A DNA stretch of 46,023 nucleotides from an uncultured Lachnospiraceae bacterium. GTDB lineage: Bacteria; Bacillota; Clostridia; Lachnospirales; Lachnospiraceae. The stretch's first letter is position 1. The number at the start of each line of letters is the position of its first letter. Shown piece after piece: positions 36,379 through 44,166 of this stretch. The stretch is taken from positions 1-46,023 of the forward strand of contig CAIFEV010000014.1 in the NCBI GenBank assembly GCA_903789615.1, written 5' to 3'. The notes under the pieces are model-generated. The model had not been told where the DNA came from. It searched no databases and saw only the letters and a program-made list of their open reading frames with translations. The position numbers and the translations under genes were made by a program.

Positions 36379-37071
36379 TTATCTGGTCCGGCAGAACTCC
36401 CGCACCGCGCCGACCAGATGGTCGATCGCCTTCTTCTCGAAGACGTCATAATCCATCGTTGCCGATCCGTCCGCCTTGTCGCTTATCGCTCTCAGAATGA
36501 CAAATGGAATCCCGTTCAGCCATGCCGTCTGGGCGATCGCCGCACCTTCCATCTCTGCACAGGAGGCGCCGAATGTCTCCCGGATCCATTCCTTTTTTAC
36601 TCTATCTGATATAAATGAATCTCCGGAGGCGATCCGGCCTCTGTGAATGCCGATATCCGGGACAGCTTTCCGGCAGGCCGCTTCCGCGCGCCGCACCATC
36701 TGCGCGTCGGCTGCAAATTCGCGCTGTCCCAGCTGCGGAATCTCGCCCGGCCGGTAGCCCCAGACCGTTGCCTCCACATCATAATACAGCGCATCGGAAG
36801 AGATCACGATGTCACCGATGTCAATCGAAGCGTCCAGTGACCCGGCGATACCGGTGTTGATGAGTTCTGTCACATGATAGTCATCCACGAGGATCTGGGC
36901 ACAGATACCCGCATTGACTTTTCCGACGCCGGATTTCACGATGACAGCCGGTTCTCCCTCAAGCGTTCCGGCGTGAAAGACCATGCCGGCCTTTGTTCTG
37001 GTATCGTCTTCCTTCATTTTTTCTATCAGTTCCGCCACTTCTTCCGGCATGGCGCCGATTATTCCAAGCAT
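36379..37071 (-). CDS. mtnN: 5'-methylthioadenosine/S-adenosylhomocysteine nucleosidase
   Basis: Cleaves adenine from methylthioadenosine, S-adenosylhomocysteine and 5'-deoxyadenosine; removes by-products of SAM-dependent and radical-SAM reactions. It is 230 residues, the usual length. It starts IGAMPEEV with the catalytic-site Glu. It has GVGKVNAG, NTGIAGSLD, ASGDSFI, the substrate-ribose-binding AEMEGAAIAQ (Met-Glu), and RAISDKAD with the catalytic Asp. GGAGGGG precedes the start. First gene of an operon with the small unknown gene and putP; divergent from murG. Confidence 0.95.
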   Translation of the reverse strand: MLGIIGAMPEEVAELIEKMKEDDTRTKAGMVFHAGTLEGEPAVIVKSGVGKVNAGICAQILVDDYHVTELINTGIAGSLDASIDIGDIVISSDALYYDVEATVWGYRPGEIPQLGQREFAADAQMVRRAEAACRKAVPDIGIHRGRIASGDSFISDRVKKEWIRETFGASCAEMEGAAIAQTAWLNGIPFVILRAISDKADGSATMDYDVFEKKAIDHLVGAVREFCRTR

Positions 37072-37099
37072 ACTTTCCCCTCCGGGTATTTTTCGGCCA

Positions 37100-37108
37100 A
37101 TTATATCA
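37100..37108 (-). promoter_or_regulatory. Promoter of the mtnN operon (extended -10)
   Basis: A perfect TATAAT at 37105-37100 on the minus strand, directly preceded by TGA. The -35 region is poor. Transcription would start near 37093. Confidence 0.6.
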
Positions 37109-37140
37109 TATTTTTATTATCCTACCCATCCTGTTTTTGA

Positions 37141-37169
37141 TTGTATCATCAGATTGATAATGATATACT
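37141..37169 (+). promoter_or_regulatory. Promoter of murG
   Basis: TTGTAT (37141-37146), a 17-base spacer and TATACT (37164-37169), with TGA directly before the -10. Transcription would start near 37176 and probably reads on into perR. Confidence 0.7.
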
Positions 37170-37206
37170 TTACTGGTAAGTAGGAAAATTGCAAAGAAGG
37201 CCTTCC

Positions 37207-38274
37207 ATGAAAAAAATAATTTTAACCGGCGGCGGGACCGCCGGCCACGTGACACCGAACCTGGCACTGCTGCCCTCCCTTGAAAAGGCCGGCTTCTCCG
37301 TATCCTACATCGGTTCCTACGACGGGATCGAGAAGACGCTCGCCACTTCAAAAGGACTGCCGTACTACGGTATTTCCAGCGGAAAGTTCCGCCGGTACGC
37401 CAGCGCGAAAAATTTTACGGATATCTTCCGTGTGCTGCACGGCATATCCCAGGCAAAGGGACTGATGAAAACGATCCGGCCGGATGTCGTCTTTTCCAAG
37501 GGCGGATTTGTCTCCGTCCCGGTCGTTCTGGCCGCTGCCTCAAAGGGCATACCGGTCGTCATCCACGAGTCGGACATGACCCCGGGACTGGCCAACCGGA
37601 TCGCCATGAAGAAAGCTTCCAGGATCTGCTGCACCTTCCCGGAGACGCTTGAATATCTCCCGAAGGACAAGGCCGTTCTCACCGGCGCTCCGATCCGGGA
37701 GGAACTGCTTCACGGAAGCAGGGGCGCGGGACTTTCCTTTGCAGGATTCACGGATGACAAGCCGATGCTCCTTGTCGTGGGCGGCAGTACCGGCGCCGTA
37801 AAGGTAAATGAAGCCGTGCGGCAGATCCTGCCGGAACTTCTGAAAACCTTCAACGTCTGCCATCTCACCGGAAAAGGCAAGGCAGATCCTGCATTAAGCG
37901 GCACAGCCGGATACGTGCAGTTTGAATATGTGTCCGATGAGATGAAGGACCTTCTGGCGGCCTGCAGTCTTGCCATATCCAGAGCAGGATCCAACGCGAT
38001 CTGCGAACTGCTGGCGACGCGGACACCGGCAGTCCTTATTCCTCTTTCCGCGCAGGCAAGCCGCGGCGATCAGATTCTGAATGCCCGGTCATTTGCAAAG
38101 CAGGGATTTTCCGAGGTTCTGGACGAGGATACGATGAAGCCGGAAGATCTGCTTGCTGCCGTCCGGAAGGTCTATGAAAACAGAGATACCTATATCCGGG
38201 CCATGGAGAAAAGTCCGACATCTGACGCTGTCAGAACGATTACGGACATTCTCACCGGTCTGGCCAAAGCTTAA
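37207..38274 (+). CDS. murG: UDP-GlcNAc--undecaprenyl-PP-MurNAc-pentapeptide GlcNAc transferase
   Basis: Membrane-associated GT28 enzyme that converts lipid I to lipid II. It is 355 residues from the ATG at 37207, which has AAGAAGG six bases upstream; a TTG six codons earlier is in frame but less likely. The N-terminal GGGTAGHVTPNLAL loop binds the lipid-linked acceptor. KGGFVSVPVVLAA and HESDMTPGLANR follow. The C-terminal UDP-GlcNAc site has VVGGSTGAVKVNE, and ISRAGSNAICELLATRTPAVLIPLS holds the conserved Glu. The gene is cut off from the other mur genes and is followed after 25 bases by perR. Confidence 0.95.
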   Translation: MKKIILTGGGTAGHVTPNLALLPSLEKAGFSVSYIGSYDGIEKTLATSKGLPYYGISSGKFRRYASAKNFTDIFRVLHGISQAKGLMKTIRPDVVFSKGGFVSVPVVLAAASKGIPVVIHESDMTPGLANRIAMKKASRICCTFPETLEYLPKDKAVLTGAPIREELLHGSRGAGLSFAGFTDDKPMLLVVGGSTGAVKVNEAVRQILPELLKTFNVCHLTGKGKADPALSGTAGYVQFEYVSDEMKDLLAACSLAISRAGSNAICELLATRTPAVLIPLSAQASRGDQILNARSFAKQGFSEVLDEDTMKPEDLLAAVRKVYENRDTYIRAMEKSPTSDAVRTITDILTGLAKA

Positions 38275-38299
38275 ATCACACAGGAGAAAGGAGACTCCC

Positions 38300-38713
38300 A
38301 TGGAAGTTCAGACCCGGCACAGCACCAGGCGCGACGCAGTCCTGGAATGCCTCAGAAAACATCATGATCACCCGACAGCCGACATGCTGTACAACGAGAT
38401 CCGTCAGGATTACCCGAACATAAGTCTGGGAACCGTTTACCGCAACCTCAACTTTTTCGTCGAACACGGAGAAGCCGTGCGGATTCCGGTGACCGACGGA
38501 CAGACACGCTTTGACGGGAACGTGAAGCCGCATTTTCATTTCCTCTGCTCCTCCTGCGGCGCCCTTCTGGACCTGAATCTGGAGGACGGCAGACAGCTCG
38601 AGGAGAACCTGAATCACCCGAAGACCGACTTCAAAGGTCACATCACCGGATATGATCTTGTCTTCACGGGTATCTGCGGAGAGTGCCTGAAACGGGAAAA
38701 AGAAACCGCATAA
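38300..38713 (+). CDS. perR: Fur-family regulator, PerR type
   Basis: A 137-residue metal-dependent repressor. The N-terminal winged helix (ISLGTVYRNLNFFVEHGE) binds DNA. The C-terminal domain has the structural zinc cysteines CSSC (83, 86) and CGEC (126, 129). Five residues match the regulatory metal ligands of Bacillus PerR (His37, Asp85, His91, His93, Asp104) with a constant offset of 13: His24, Asp72, His78, His80 and Asp91. Such proteins sense peroxide by metal-catalysed His oxidation. The ATG at 38300 is chosen because GAAAGGAG lies just before it; the open frame upstream is inside murG. It follows murG closely and precedes the rubrerythrin gene, its likely target. Confidence 0.9.
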   Translation: MEVQTRHSTRRDAVLECLRKHHDHPTADMLYNEIRQDYPNISLGTVYRNLNFFVEHGEAVRIPVTDGQTRFDGNVKPHFHFLCSSCGALLDLNLEDGRQLEENLNHPKTDFKGHITGYDLVFTGICGECLKREKETA

Positions 38714-38716
38714 TTT

Positions 38717-38733
38717 ATGATAATAATTATCAT
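38717..38733. promoter_or_regulatory. Fur/PerR-type operator in front of the rubrerythrin gene
   Basis: A perfect 8-1-8 palindrome (ATGATAAT, A, ATTATCAT) that begins 3 bases after the perR stop and ends 5 bases before the rubrerythrin -35. The inner 7-1-7 form TGATAAT-N-ATTATCA equals the consensus known for Bacillus Fur, and differs from the PerR consensus (TTATAAT-N-ATTATAA) at one position per half. Confidence 0.85.
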
Positions 38734-38738
38734 TACTG

Positions 38739-38767
38739 TTGACATTTGCCATAACCGGTGCTATTCT
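38739..38767 (+). promoter_or_regulatory. Promoter of the rubrerythrin gene
   Basis: A perfect TTGACA (38739-38744), a 17-base spacer and TATTCT (38762-38767), with TGC directly before the -10. Transcription would start near 38774. This is the best promoter in the window, in keeping with an abundant protein. Confidence 0.85.
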
Positions 38768-38815
38768 GAGTATGTCAGGAAGTTAAGAGCTATCTCTTGA
38801 AAGGAGAACAGAATC

Positions 38816-39433
38816 ATGAAATACAAGTGCAAAGTTTGCGGTTACATCTATGATGAAGAAAAAGAAGGAACCAGGTTTGCGGATCTTCCGGATGACTGGA
38901 AGTGCCCGGTATGCGGCGTTCCGAAGAAGATGTTCGAGCCTGTTGAGGAAAGCGCTCCGAAGGCTGAGGAAACGAAGACGGATGCTCCGGTTAACACCGA
39001 TGATCTTTCCTGGGCTTCCGAGCACGTGATCGGCGTTGCGAAGGACCTTCCGGAAGATATGAAGCAGTTCCTGAGAGCAGAGTTCGCAGGTGAATGCAGC
39101 GAAGTCGGCATGTATCTGGCTATGAGCCGTGCAGCGATCCGCGAGGGGTACGCGGAGATCGGCATGTTCTACCGCCAGGTTGCCCTTGAGGAGGCTGATC
39201 ACGCTTCCCGCTATGCCGAGATGCTCGGTGAGGTTGTGAGCCCGTCCACGAAGGAGAATCTGACCGTCCGCGTTGCGGCCGAGAACGGTGCTACAAAGAA
39301 CAAGACCGAGTTTGCGAAGAAGTGCAAGCAGATGAATCTTGACGCGCTGCACGATTCCATCCACGAGATGGCGCGCGACGAGGCCCGTCACGGCAAGGGC
39401 TTCAAAGGCCTTCTCGACAGATACTTCGGCTGA
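38816..39433 (+). CDS. Reverse rubrerythrin (rubredoxin domain followed by diiron ferritin-like domain)
   Basis: Peroxide/oxygen-reducing protein of anaerobes, 205 residues. The rubredoxin-type FeS4 domain comes first (CxxC at 5-8 and 30-33). A Glu/Ala/Pro-rich linker (about 42-60) and a four-helix ferritin-like domain with the diiron ligands follow ([39 protein letters not shown]). This domain order is the reverse of classical rubrerythrin, as in the peroxide-inducible proteins of Clostridium. It accepts electrons from NADH via a partner reductase, which is not in this window. AAAGGAG precedes the ATG. It is monocistronic, with a strong promoter, an adjacent Fur/PerR box and a strong terminator. 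Confidence 0.95.
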   Translation: MKYKCKVCGYIYDEEKEGTRFADLPDDWKCPVCGVPKKMFEPVEESAPKAEETKTDAPVNTDDLSWASEHVIGVAKDLPEDMKQFLRAEFAGECSEVGMYLAMSRAAIREGYAEIGMFYRQVALEEADHASRYAEMLGEVVSPSTKENLTVRVAAENGATKNKTEFAKKCKQMNLDALHDSIHEMARDEARHGKGFKGLLDRYFG

Positions 39434-39462
39434 TTGAAACTTCAGATGCATATGTGAAGAGC

Positions 39463-39502
39463 AAAAGCTCCGGCGGGATAAAGTTTCCGCCGGAGCTTTT
39501 TT
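39463..39502 (+). terminator. Terminator of the rubrerythrin gene
   Basis: A perfect 12-bp stem (39465-39476 with 39487-39498, arm AAGCTCCGGCGG), extendable by two A-T pairs and followed by TTTTTT. Confidence 0.9.
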
Positions 39503-39522
39503 ACTCTTTCGTTTTCGTTATG

Positions 39523-39553
39523 AAAAAAAGCAGGAAAAACTGACTTCCCCGCT
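39523..39553 (-). terminator. Terminator of the holB-ricT-trmN6-rsmI operon
   Basis: On the minus strand a 9-bp stem with two G-U pairs (39553-39545 with 39537-39529) is followed by a run of seven T. It lies directly beyond the rsmI stop. Confidence 0.7.
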
Positions 39554-39560
39554 TTCCGCC

Positions 39561-40421
39561 TCACGACGGCGGCCCGATAATCGCATTGTAAATGTCCCTC
39601 TTTGAGACGCCGCGGTCCTTCGCCGCCTGTTTCATCGCTTCTTTTCTGTCCATTCCCTGATCAACGTACATCTGAACGTGACGTTCCGGTGTCAGATCCT
39701 CCCAGCGGCTGCGGGTCTCCCGGAGAACTTCCTCTTCCGGTTTCCCGCCGATGACCAGCACATACTCACCCCGCGGCTGCACCGTCTCGTAGCGCCTCAC
39801 GGCCTCGCCAAGCGTCAGGCGGCACACCTCCTCGTGGATCTTCGTCAGTTCCCGGCATATACTTACCGGTCTGTTTTCTCCCAAAACCAAAACAAGCTCT
39901 TCAAGTGTCTTTTTCAGGTGATGCGGTGCCTCATACAGCACAATCGTCCGCCGCTCCCCGGCGAGTTCGTCCAGCACTTCCCGACGCTTAAGCTTATCGG
40001 ACGGCAGAAATGCCTCAAAACAGAATCGCCGCGTCGGCAGACCGGATATGGTGAGAGCTGTCACACAGGCACACGGACCGGGGATTGCGCTCACCCGGAT
40101 GCCCGCCTCATGGCACTGCCGCACCAGTTCTTCGCCCGGATCGGAAATTCCCGGCATCCCGGCGTCTGTTATCAGCGCGATTTTTTCCCCGGCCAGCATC
40201 CGGCTCACAAGCACACGCGCCTTGTCCACCTTGTTGTACTCATGATAACTGGTCATGGGTGTGTGTATGTCAAAGTGATTCAGGAGTTTCAGACTGTTCC
40301 TTGTGTCCTCCGCCGCGATCAGATCCGCCTCTTTCAGGCACTCCGTCACCCTCGGCGGCATGTCCGCGAGATTGCCGATCGGGGTCGGGCACAGCACAAG
40401 ACTTCCTGTTTCAGTAGGCAT
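39561..40421 (-). CDS. rsmI: 16S rRNA (cytidine-1402-2'-O)-methyltransferase
   Basis: SAM-dependent tetrapyrrole-methylase-fold enzyme that 2'-O-methylates C1402 in the decoding centre of 16S rRNA. It is 286 residues. The family blocks are LVLCPTPIGNLADMPPR at the start, AAEDTRNSLKLLNHF, ITDAGMPGISDPGEELV, AIPGPCACVTALTISGLPTRRFCFEAFLP, and PRGEYVLVIGG. A C-terminal helical part (KDRGVSKRDIYNAI) resembles the RsmI HTH end. AGGAGGTG directly precedes the ATG. It overlaps the end of trmN6 by 11 bases. Last gene of the operon, in the same order as in Bacillus (yabB/trmN6 then yabC/rsmI). Confidence 0.95.
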   Translation of the reverse strand: MPTETGSLVLCPTPIGNLADMPPRVTECLKEADLIAAEDTRNSLKLLNHFDIHTPMTSYHEYNKVDKARVLVSRMLAGEKIALITDAGMPGISDPGEELVRQCHEAGIRVSAIPGPCACVTALTISGLPTRRFCFEAFLPSDKLKRREVLDELAGERRTIVLYEAPHHLKKTLEELVLVLGENRPVSICRELTKIHEEVCRLTLGEAVRRYETVQPRGEYVLVIGGKPEEEVLRETRSRWEDLTPERHVQMYVDQGMDRKEAMKQAAKDRGVSKRDIYNAIIGPPS

Positions 40422-41199
40422 CTTTCACCTCCTGCGTGTAGCCTCCGTCCGGGCCGTAGATGATGAGCGGCGGTTCGGCCGTCATCTGTCTTCCGCCGCC
40501 TTTAACGGCTTCCAGAAGAACCATGTTGGCGTCCTGCCCCGCCTTCGGATACACCAGGCGCATCCGCTTGGGCTCCAGCCCGTGCCTGGTAAGCGCCTCA
40601 AAAACCTCCGGCAGCCTTGCCGGCCGGTGGACCATATACAATCTCCCCTTCACTTTCAGGCACCGGGAAGCTTCCCGGGCCACGTCGTCGATCGTACAGA
40701 AAATCTCGTGCCGCGCCGCTGCCTTCGCCGCGTCCGGATTCAGAAGCCCGTGTCCGCCCTTCATGTACGGCGGATTGACCGTGACAACCGGGAAGGCGTC
40801 GCGTCCGAACACCTCAGAGGCGCGGCAGATGTCGCCGCAAACCACTCCGGCGCAGTCCTGCATGCCATTCAGCCGGAAATTCCGCTCCGCAAGGTCGGCG
40901 CTGTCCGGATTTATCTCCATGGCGCAGTAATTCTTTCCCTTGCCGCGCGCGCGCAGAAGAACCGGGATCACGCCGTTTCCCGTGCAGAGATCCAGAACAT
41001 CCTCATCCGGCAGCACGTGCGCAAAACAGCCGAGCAGCACAGCGTCCATTCCGAAACAGAACATTTTCGGATTCTGAATCAGGCGATACCCGTTTCTCTG
41101 AAGATCATCGATCCTCTCTCCGTCCCTGATTCTGACCTGTGTGTCCGGCACCTTTTTTGTCCTCCGAAAACTGAAGATTCTTCCCTCAGCCTCTGTCAT
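40411..41199 (-). CDS. trmN6: tRNA1(Val) (adenine(37)-N6)-methyltransferase-like enzyme
   Basis: A 262-residue class I SAM-dependent N6-adenine methyltransferase of the YabB/TrmN6 group. The start ERIDDLQRNGYRLIQNPKMFCFGMDAVLL is diagnostic. The SAM motif is DLCTGNGVIPVLL (70-), an acidic AMEINPDSADLA follows, and the catalytic NPPY motif is at 142-145. E. coli TrmN6 methylates A37 of tRNA-Val; the target of Gram-positive relatives is inferred. The ribosome binding site is poor and the start lies within the 3' end of ricT (14-base overlap), so translation is probably coupled. Confidence 0.9.
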   Translation of the reverse strand: MTEAEGRIFSFRRTKKVPDTQVRIRDGERIDDLQRNGYRLIQNPKMFCFGMDAVLLGCFAHVLPDEDVLDLCTGNGVIPVLLRARGKGKNYCAMEINPDSADLAERNFRLNGMQDCAGVVCGDICRASEVFGRDAFPVVTVNPPYMKGGHGLLNPDAAKAAARHEIFCTIDDVAREASRCLKVKGRLYMVHRPARLPEVFEALTRHGLEPKRMRLVYPKAGQDANMVLLEAVKGGGRQMTAEPPLIIYGPDGGYTQEVKDAY

Positions 41200-42436
41200 G
41201 ATCCATGTTGGAATTCTGTTCCCGGCGGTCCATGTCCTCCAGCTGCTTTAACGACCGCTCCTGATTCTCTTTTGCAGCCTTCTCAATCCGCCTGCTGCGG
41301 CTTTTATCGCGCTCCGGTTTTGAGTTTCTGTCAGCGGGTTGACCTGCCGCCAGCCTGCGCCGCCGCCTGACGTCGCCCTCCGGCTTCATCCTGCCGTCGC
41401 GCCCGGACTGCTGTCTGTCTGCAGCGTCCTTTGCGTCGCCGGAGATGTTGGCCAGCGTGCTGAAATCCTTTTCCGACATCTTTCCGTCAACGACTTTGCG
41501 GTAACTGTTCTTGTGGGCCTTGCGGCGCTCCATGGATTTCTCGAGCCGCTCGTTTTCCCGGGCTTCCTTGTTGGCCTCTGCCTGCGCGACTGCCTCCTTG
41601 AACCGCCGGTCCGGCTTGCGCCCACGGGTGAACTCCAGCTCGCTGACCGGATAGTCCCGCTGCTCTCTCTCGTCATTGTCCAGATTTACAATGACCCTGG
41701 CCCGCTGCTTCAGAATATCGATAGCCGACACCTCGCCCTCCAGGTTGTCGCTGGTGCGGACATAGTCCCCTTTGCGCGGCATTCTGGCATTCAGGTAGGT
41801 GTACGTGTCATCCTCAAAGCTCAGACAGCACATCAGCCTGCCGCACATACCGGAGATCTTCTCCGGATTCAGACTCAGATTCTGATTCTTCGCCATCTTG
41901 ATCGAAACCGGGTAAAAGCCCTGCATATACGTCGTGCAGCAGAGCGGTCTTCCGCAGATCCCGATGCCGCCGAGCATCTTCGCCACATCCCGGATGCCGA
42001 TCTGCAGCAGCTCGATCCTCGTGTGGAACGTCGAGGCCAGATCCTTTACCAATTCCCGGAAATCCACGCGGTGCTCCGCCTTGAAGAAAAAGATCAGCCG
42101 GTTGTTGTCAAATGTATACTCCGCCCTCACAAGCTCCATATCCAGCTTGTGGTACTTAACCTTTTCTTCGCAGATCTCCAGCGCCTGTTTCTCGCGGATC
42201 CTGTTTTCCTCGTAATGCCGGTCGTCCTCCGGCGTCGCGATCCGGATGACGTTCTTCACGATCGCCGGAAGACTCTCCGACGGAATTTCCCTCGGGGCAA
42301 ATGCGACCGTCCCGTACTCCACGCCGCGGCGGGTTTCCACGATCACGTGGTCGCCAAGCCTGGGAGAAAGCTCCTCCGGCGAATAAAAATAAATCTTACC
42401 GGCCTGTCTGAATCTCACGCCGATTACTCTTGCCAT
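41186..42436 (-). CDS. ricT: PSP1-domain protein RicT (YaaT), part of the Y-complex
   Basis: A 416-residue RicT homologue. In Bacillus, RicT forms with RicA and RicF an Fe-S complex that promotes RNase Y-dependent mRNA maturation. The N-terminal and central PSP1 region (about 1-260) includes GIGICGRPLCCTTYMQGF and GMCGRLMCCLSFEDD, giving Cys161, 166, 167, 198, 203 and 204 as likely cluster ligands. The remaining about 150 residues are low in complexity, strongly charged, with repeated Arg/Lys runs. The frame starts 18 codons earlier, but TTGGAGG lies just before the ATG at 42436 and gives MARVIGVRFRQAG, the family start. The holB stop is 50 bases upstream. Confidence 0.93.
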   Translation of the reverse strand: MARVIGVRFRQAGKIYFYSPEELSPRLGDHVIVETRRGVEYGTVAFAPREIPSESLPAIVKNVIRIATPEDDRHYEENRIREKQALEICEEKVKYHKLDMELVRAEYTFDNNRLIFFFKAEHRVDFRELVKDLASTFHTRIELLQIGIRDVAKMLGGIGICGRPLCCTTYMQGFYPVSIKMAKNQNLSLNPEKISGMCGRLMCCLSFEDDTYTYLNARMPRKGDYVRTSDNLEGEVSAIDILKQRARVIVNLDNDEREQRDYPVSELEFTRGRKPDRRFKEAVAQAEANKEARENERLEKSMERRKAHKNSYRKVVDGKMSEKDFSTLANISGDAKDAADRQQSGRDGRMKPEGDVRRRRRLAAGQPADRNSKPERDKSRSRRIEKAAKENQERSLKQLEDMDRREQNSNMDHDRG

Positions 42437-42486
42437 AAATCCTCCAAATTCTTTCTTCTGTACGGCTCCGGATGTATGAATCCGTC

Positions 42487-43482
42487 TCATGAATTCTCCC
42501 GGATGGTCAGATACAGGAGCTCCATCGTGAGTTGGAAGCTTACATTGGCCTTCAGCCTCTGCTTTGCCTTTTCAAGCGCCGCGAAAATCTCGCGGATTCC
42601 GTTATAGGTGCAGTTGGAGGCCTGTTCCTTAAGCTCCGGCAGATATCCGGTGAAAATCACCCGGTTCGGATCCTGTGTGCTCTTCATGACCAGGACGTCA
42701 CGGAACCACATGGCGATGACGTCCAGATAATCATCAATGCTCAGCTTCCACGATGTTTCCGCGCTGCGCACGGCGGCTGCCATATCCGCGGCACTCATCG
42801 AGTGAATGTTCAGGACCAGATCCAGGACACTCTTCACCATCAGCGAAAAATCCTCGGATCCGCAGATCTGAATCGCCCTTCCCAGCGCCCCCTGGGCAAA
42901 TGCAGCCGCAAACTGTGCTTTCCGGGCATTGACACCCAGATTCTTCTTCAGATACTCCATTACGTCCGTATCCGGAACCGGCTTCATCGCAAGGCGCACA
43001 CAGCGGCTTCTGACCGTCTCCAGGAGTCTGCCCGCATTGGTCGTGAGCAGAAGGATCACGCCGTACGCCGGGGGCTCCTCAATTGTCTTCAGCAGAGCAT
43101 TCTGTGCCTCCGGCGCCATAAGCTCCGCGTCCGGTATAATATAGATTTTATACGGTCCCTGGTACGGCCGGATCGAAATATCCGAGACAACCTGCCTGCG
43201 GATTTCATCGACCGAAAGGACCGTCGGCTTCTCGTGCGTCACGATCCGGATGTCCGGATGATTGTGAGAAGCTGCCTGCACGCAGGAATGGCACTTTCCG
43301 CAGGGATTCTCTCCCTTTTTTTCGCACTGGAGCGTCCTGGCGAAAAGTTCTGCCATCGTCCGCTTTCCGGTTCCTCTGCTCCCCGAAAAAATATACGCGT
43401 GGGAGACTCTGTCATTTGCAATCGCCTGCTGAAGATGAGAGCTCACCTCTTCCTGCCCGATCATCTGGGAGAAATTATCCAT
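42487..43482 (-). CDS. holB: DNA polymerase III delta' subunit
   Basis: Clamp-loader subunit of 331 residues. It starts NFSQMIGQEEVSSHLQQAI, with AAA+ Walker A GSRGTGKR at about 34-41. The zinc-binding cysteines are 53, 61, 64 and 67 (CEKKGENPCGKCHSC). YKIYIIPDAELMAPEAQNALLKTIEEPP is Walker B plus sensor region, and RSRC is the SRC-like motif. The open frame begins 13 codons earlier, but AGGAGG lies eight bases before the ATG at 43482. The longer version would begin within the promoter at 43512-43540. First gene of the holB-ricT-trmN6-rsmI operon. Confidence 0.95.
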   Translation of the reverse strand: MDNFSQMIGQEEVSSHLQQAIANDRVSHAYIFSGSRGTGKRTMAELFARTLQCEKKGENPCGKCHSCVQAASHNHPDIRIVTHEKPTVLSVDEIRRQVVSDISIRPYQGPYKIYIIPDAELMAPEAQNALLKTIEEPPAYGVILLLTTNAGRLLETVRSRCVRLAMKPVPDTDVMEYLKKNLGVNARKAQFAAAFAQGALGRAIQICGSEDFSLMVKSVLDLVLNIHSMSAADMAAAVRSAETSWKLSIDDYLDVIAMWFRDVLVMKSTQDPNRVIFTGYLPELKEQASNCTYNGIREIFAALEKAKQRLKANVSFQLTMELLYLTIRENS

Positions 43483-43511
43483 ATCCTGCCCTCCTGTGCC
43501 ACCTGATTTGC

Positions 43512-43540
43512 ATTGTATCATGGGACTGTCAGTGCTTCAA
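43512..43540 (-). promoter_or_regulatory. Promoter of the holB operon
   Basis: TTGAAG (43540-43535), a 17-base spacer and TACAAT (43517-43512) on the minus strand, with TGA directly before the -10. Transcription would start near 43505, about 20 bases before the holB start. Confidence 0.75.
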
Positions 43541-43569
43541 GCGGCCCAAATCCTCATCTTTGTCCCACC

Positions 43570-44166
43570 TCACGGGGTATTTGCAAGAACTGCCTGCCGG
43601 ATCTTTTCCACACACGCCTCCAGAGGACCGTCATTTTCAAAGCGCTGCTCAATTCCGGCCTTCCGGATGTTCTCCTCCGAGAAGTCCTCACTGTCTGCAA
43701 GAAACCGCCGGCAGACCTCCTGATAATCCGGATGTTCCTGCTTCTGTTCCCGGTGTATGGCGCGAAGAAGCCTCACGTCATCCCGTGACGAGATCAGCAC
43801 CGGATAGACGTGTTCCCGGCCGAAATACCGCACGTACGCCAGATACGACTCCAGCGTTCCGATCGCCAGATAGCGCGTCTTCCCGTCTGTCACAATCTGC
43901 CCGTCATCCATCGAGAAATAATGCCACGGCCCCTGAATCGTCTCGTACGTGCGCTTTTCTATAAGACGGCCGGATGCAAACAGCGCAGCAGCCTCCTCAC
44001 AGCTCACAAAGTGATAATCCACACCCTGCCGCTCTCCCTGGCGCATCGGCCTCGTCGTGTAGATGACGACCGGATGCAGCGCAAGCTGAACATCCGCCTC
44101 CAGCTGCCTGCGGATCTTGTCCTTTCCGCTTGCACTCTTTCCCATAAGAAAAATTATCTCAGGCAT
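43570..44166 (-). CDS. Guanylate kinase-like nucleotide kinase
   Basis: A 198-residue P-loop protein of the guanylate kinase family. Walker A is GKSASGKD (9-16). YTTRPMRQGERQGVDYHFVSCEE matches the GMP-binding block of Gmk. After that it departs from Gmk: where Gmk has the YGT element, this protein has ETIQGPWHYFSMDDGQI. The lid and C-terminal parts are also divergent. It may therefore phosphorylate another nucleotide or be a regulatory paralogue; the normal gmk may lie elsewhere. It occupies the place of tmk in the Bacillus yaaO-tmk-holB-yaaT order. Its start overlaps the 3' end of the YaaO-like gene by 13 bases. Confidence 0.75.
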   Translation of the reverse strand: MPEIIFLMGKSASGKDKIRRQLEADVQLALHPVVIYTTRPMRQGERQGVDYHFVSCEEAAALFASGRLIEKRTYETIQGPWHYFSMDDGQIVTDGKTRYLAIGTLESYLAYVRYFGREHVYPVLISSRDDVRLLRAIHREQKQEHPDYQEVCRRFLADSEDFSEENIRKAGIEQRFENDGPLEACVEKIRQAVLANTP

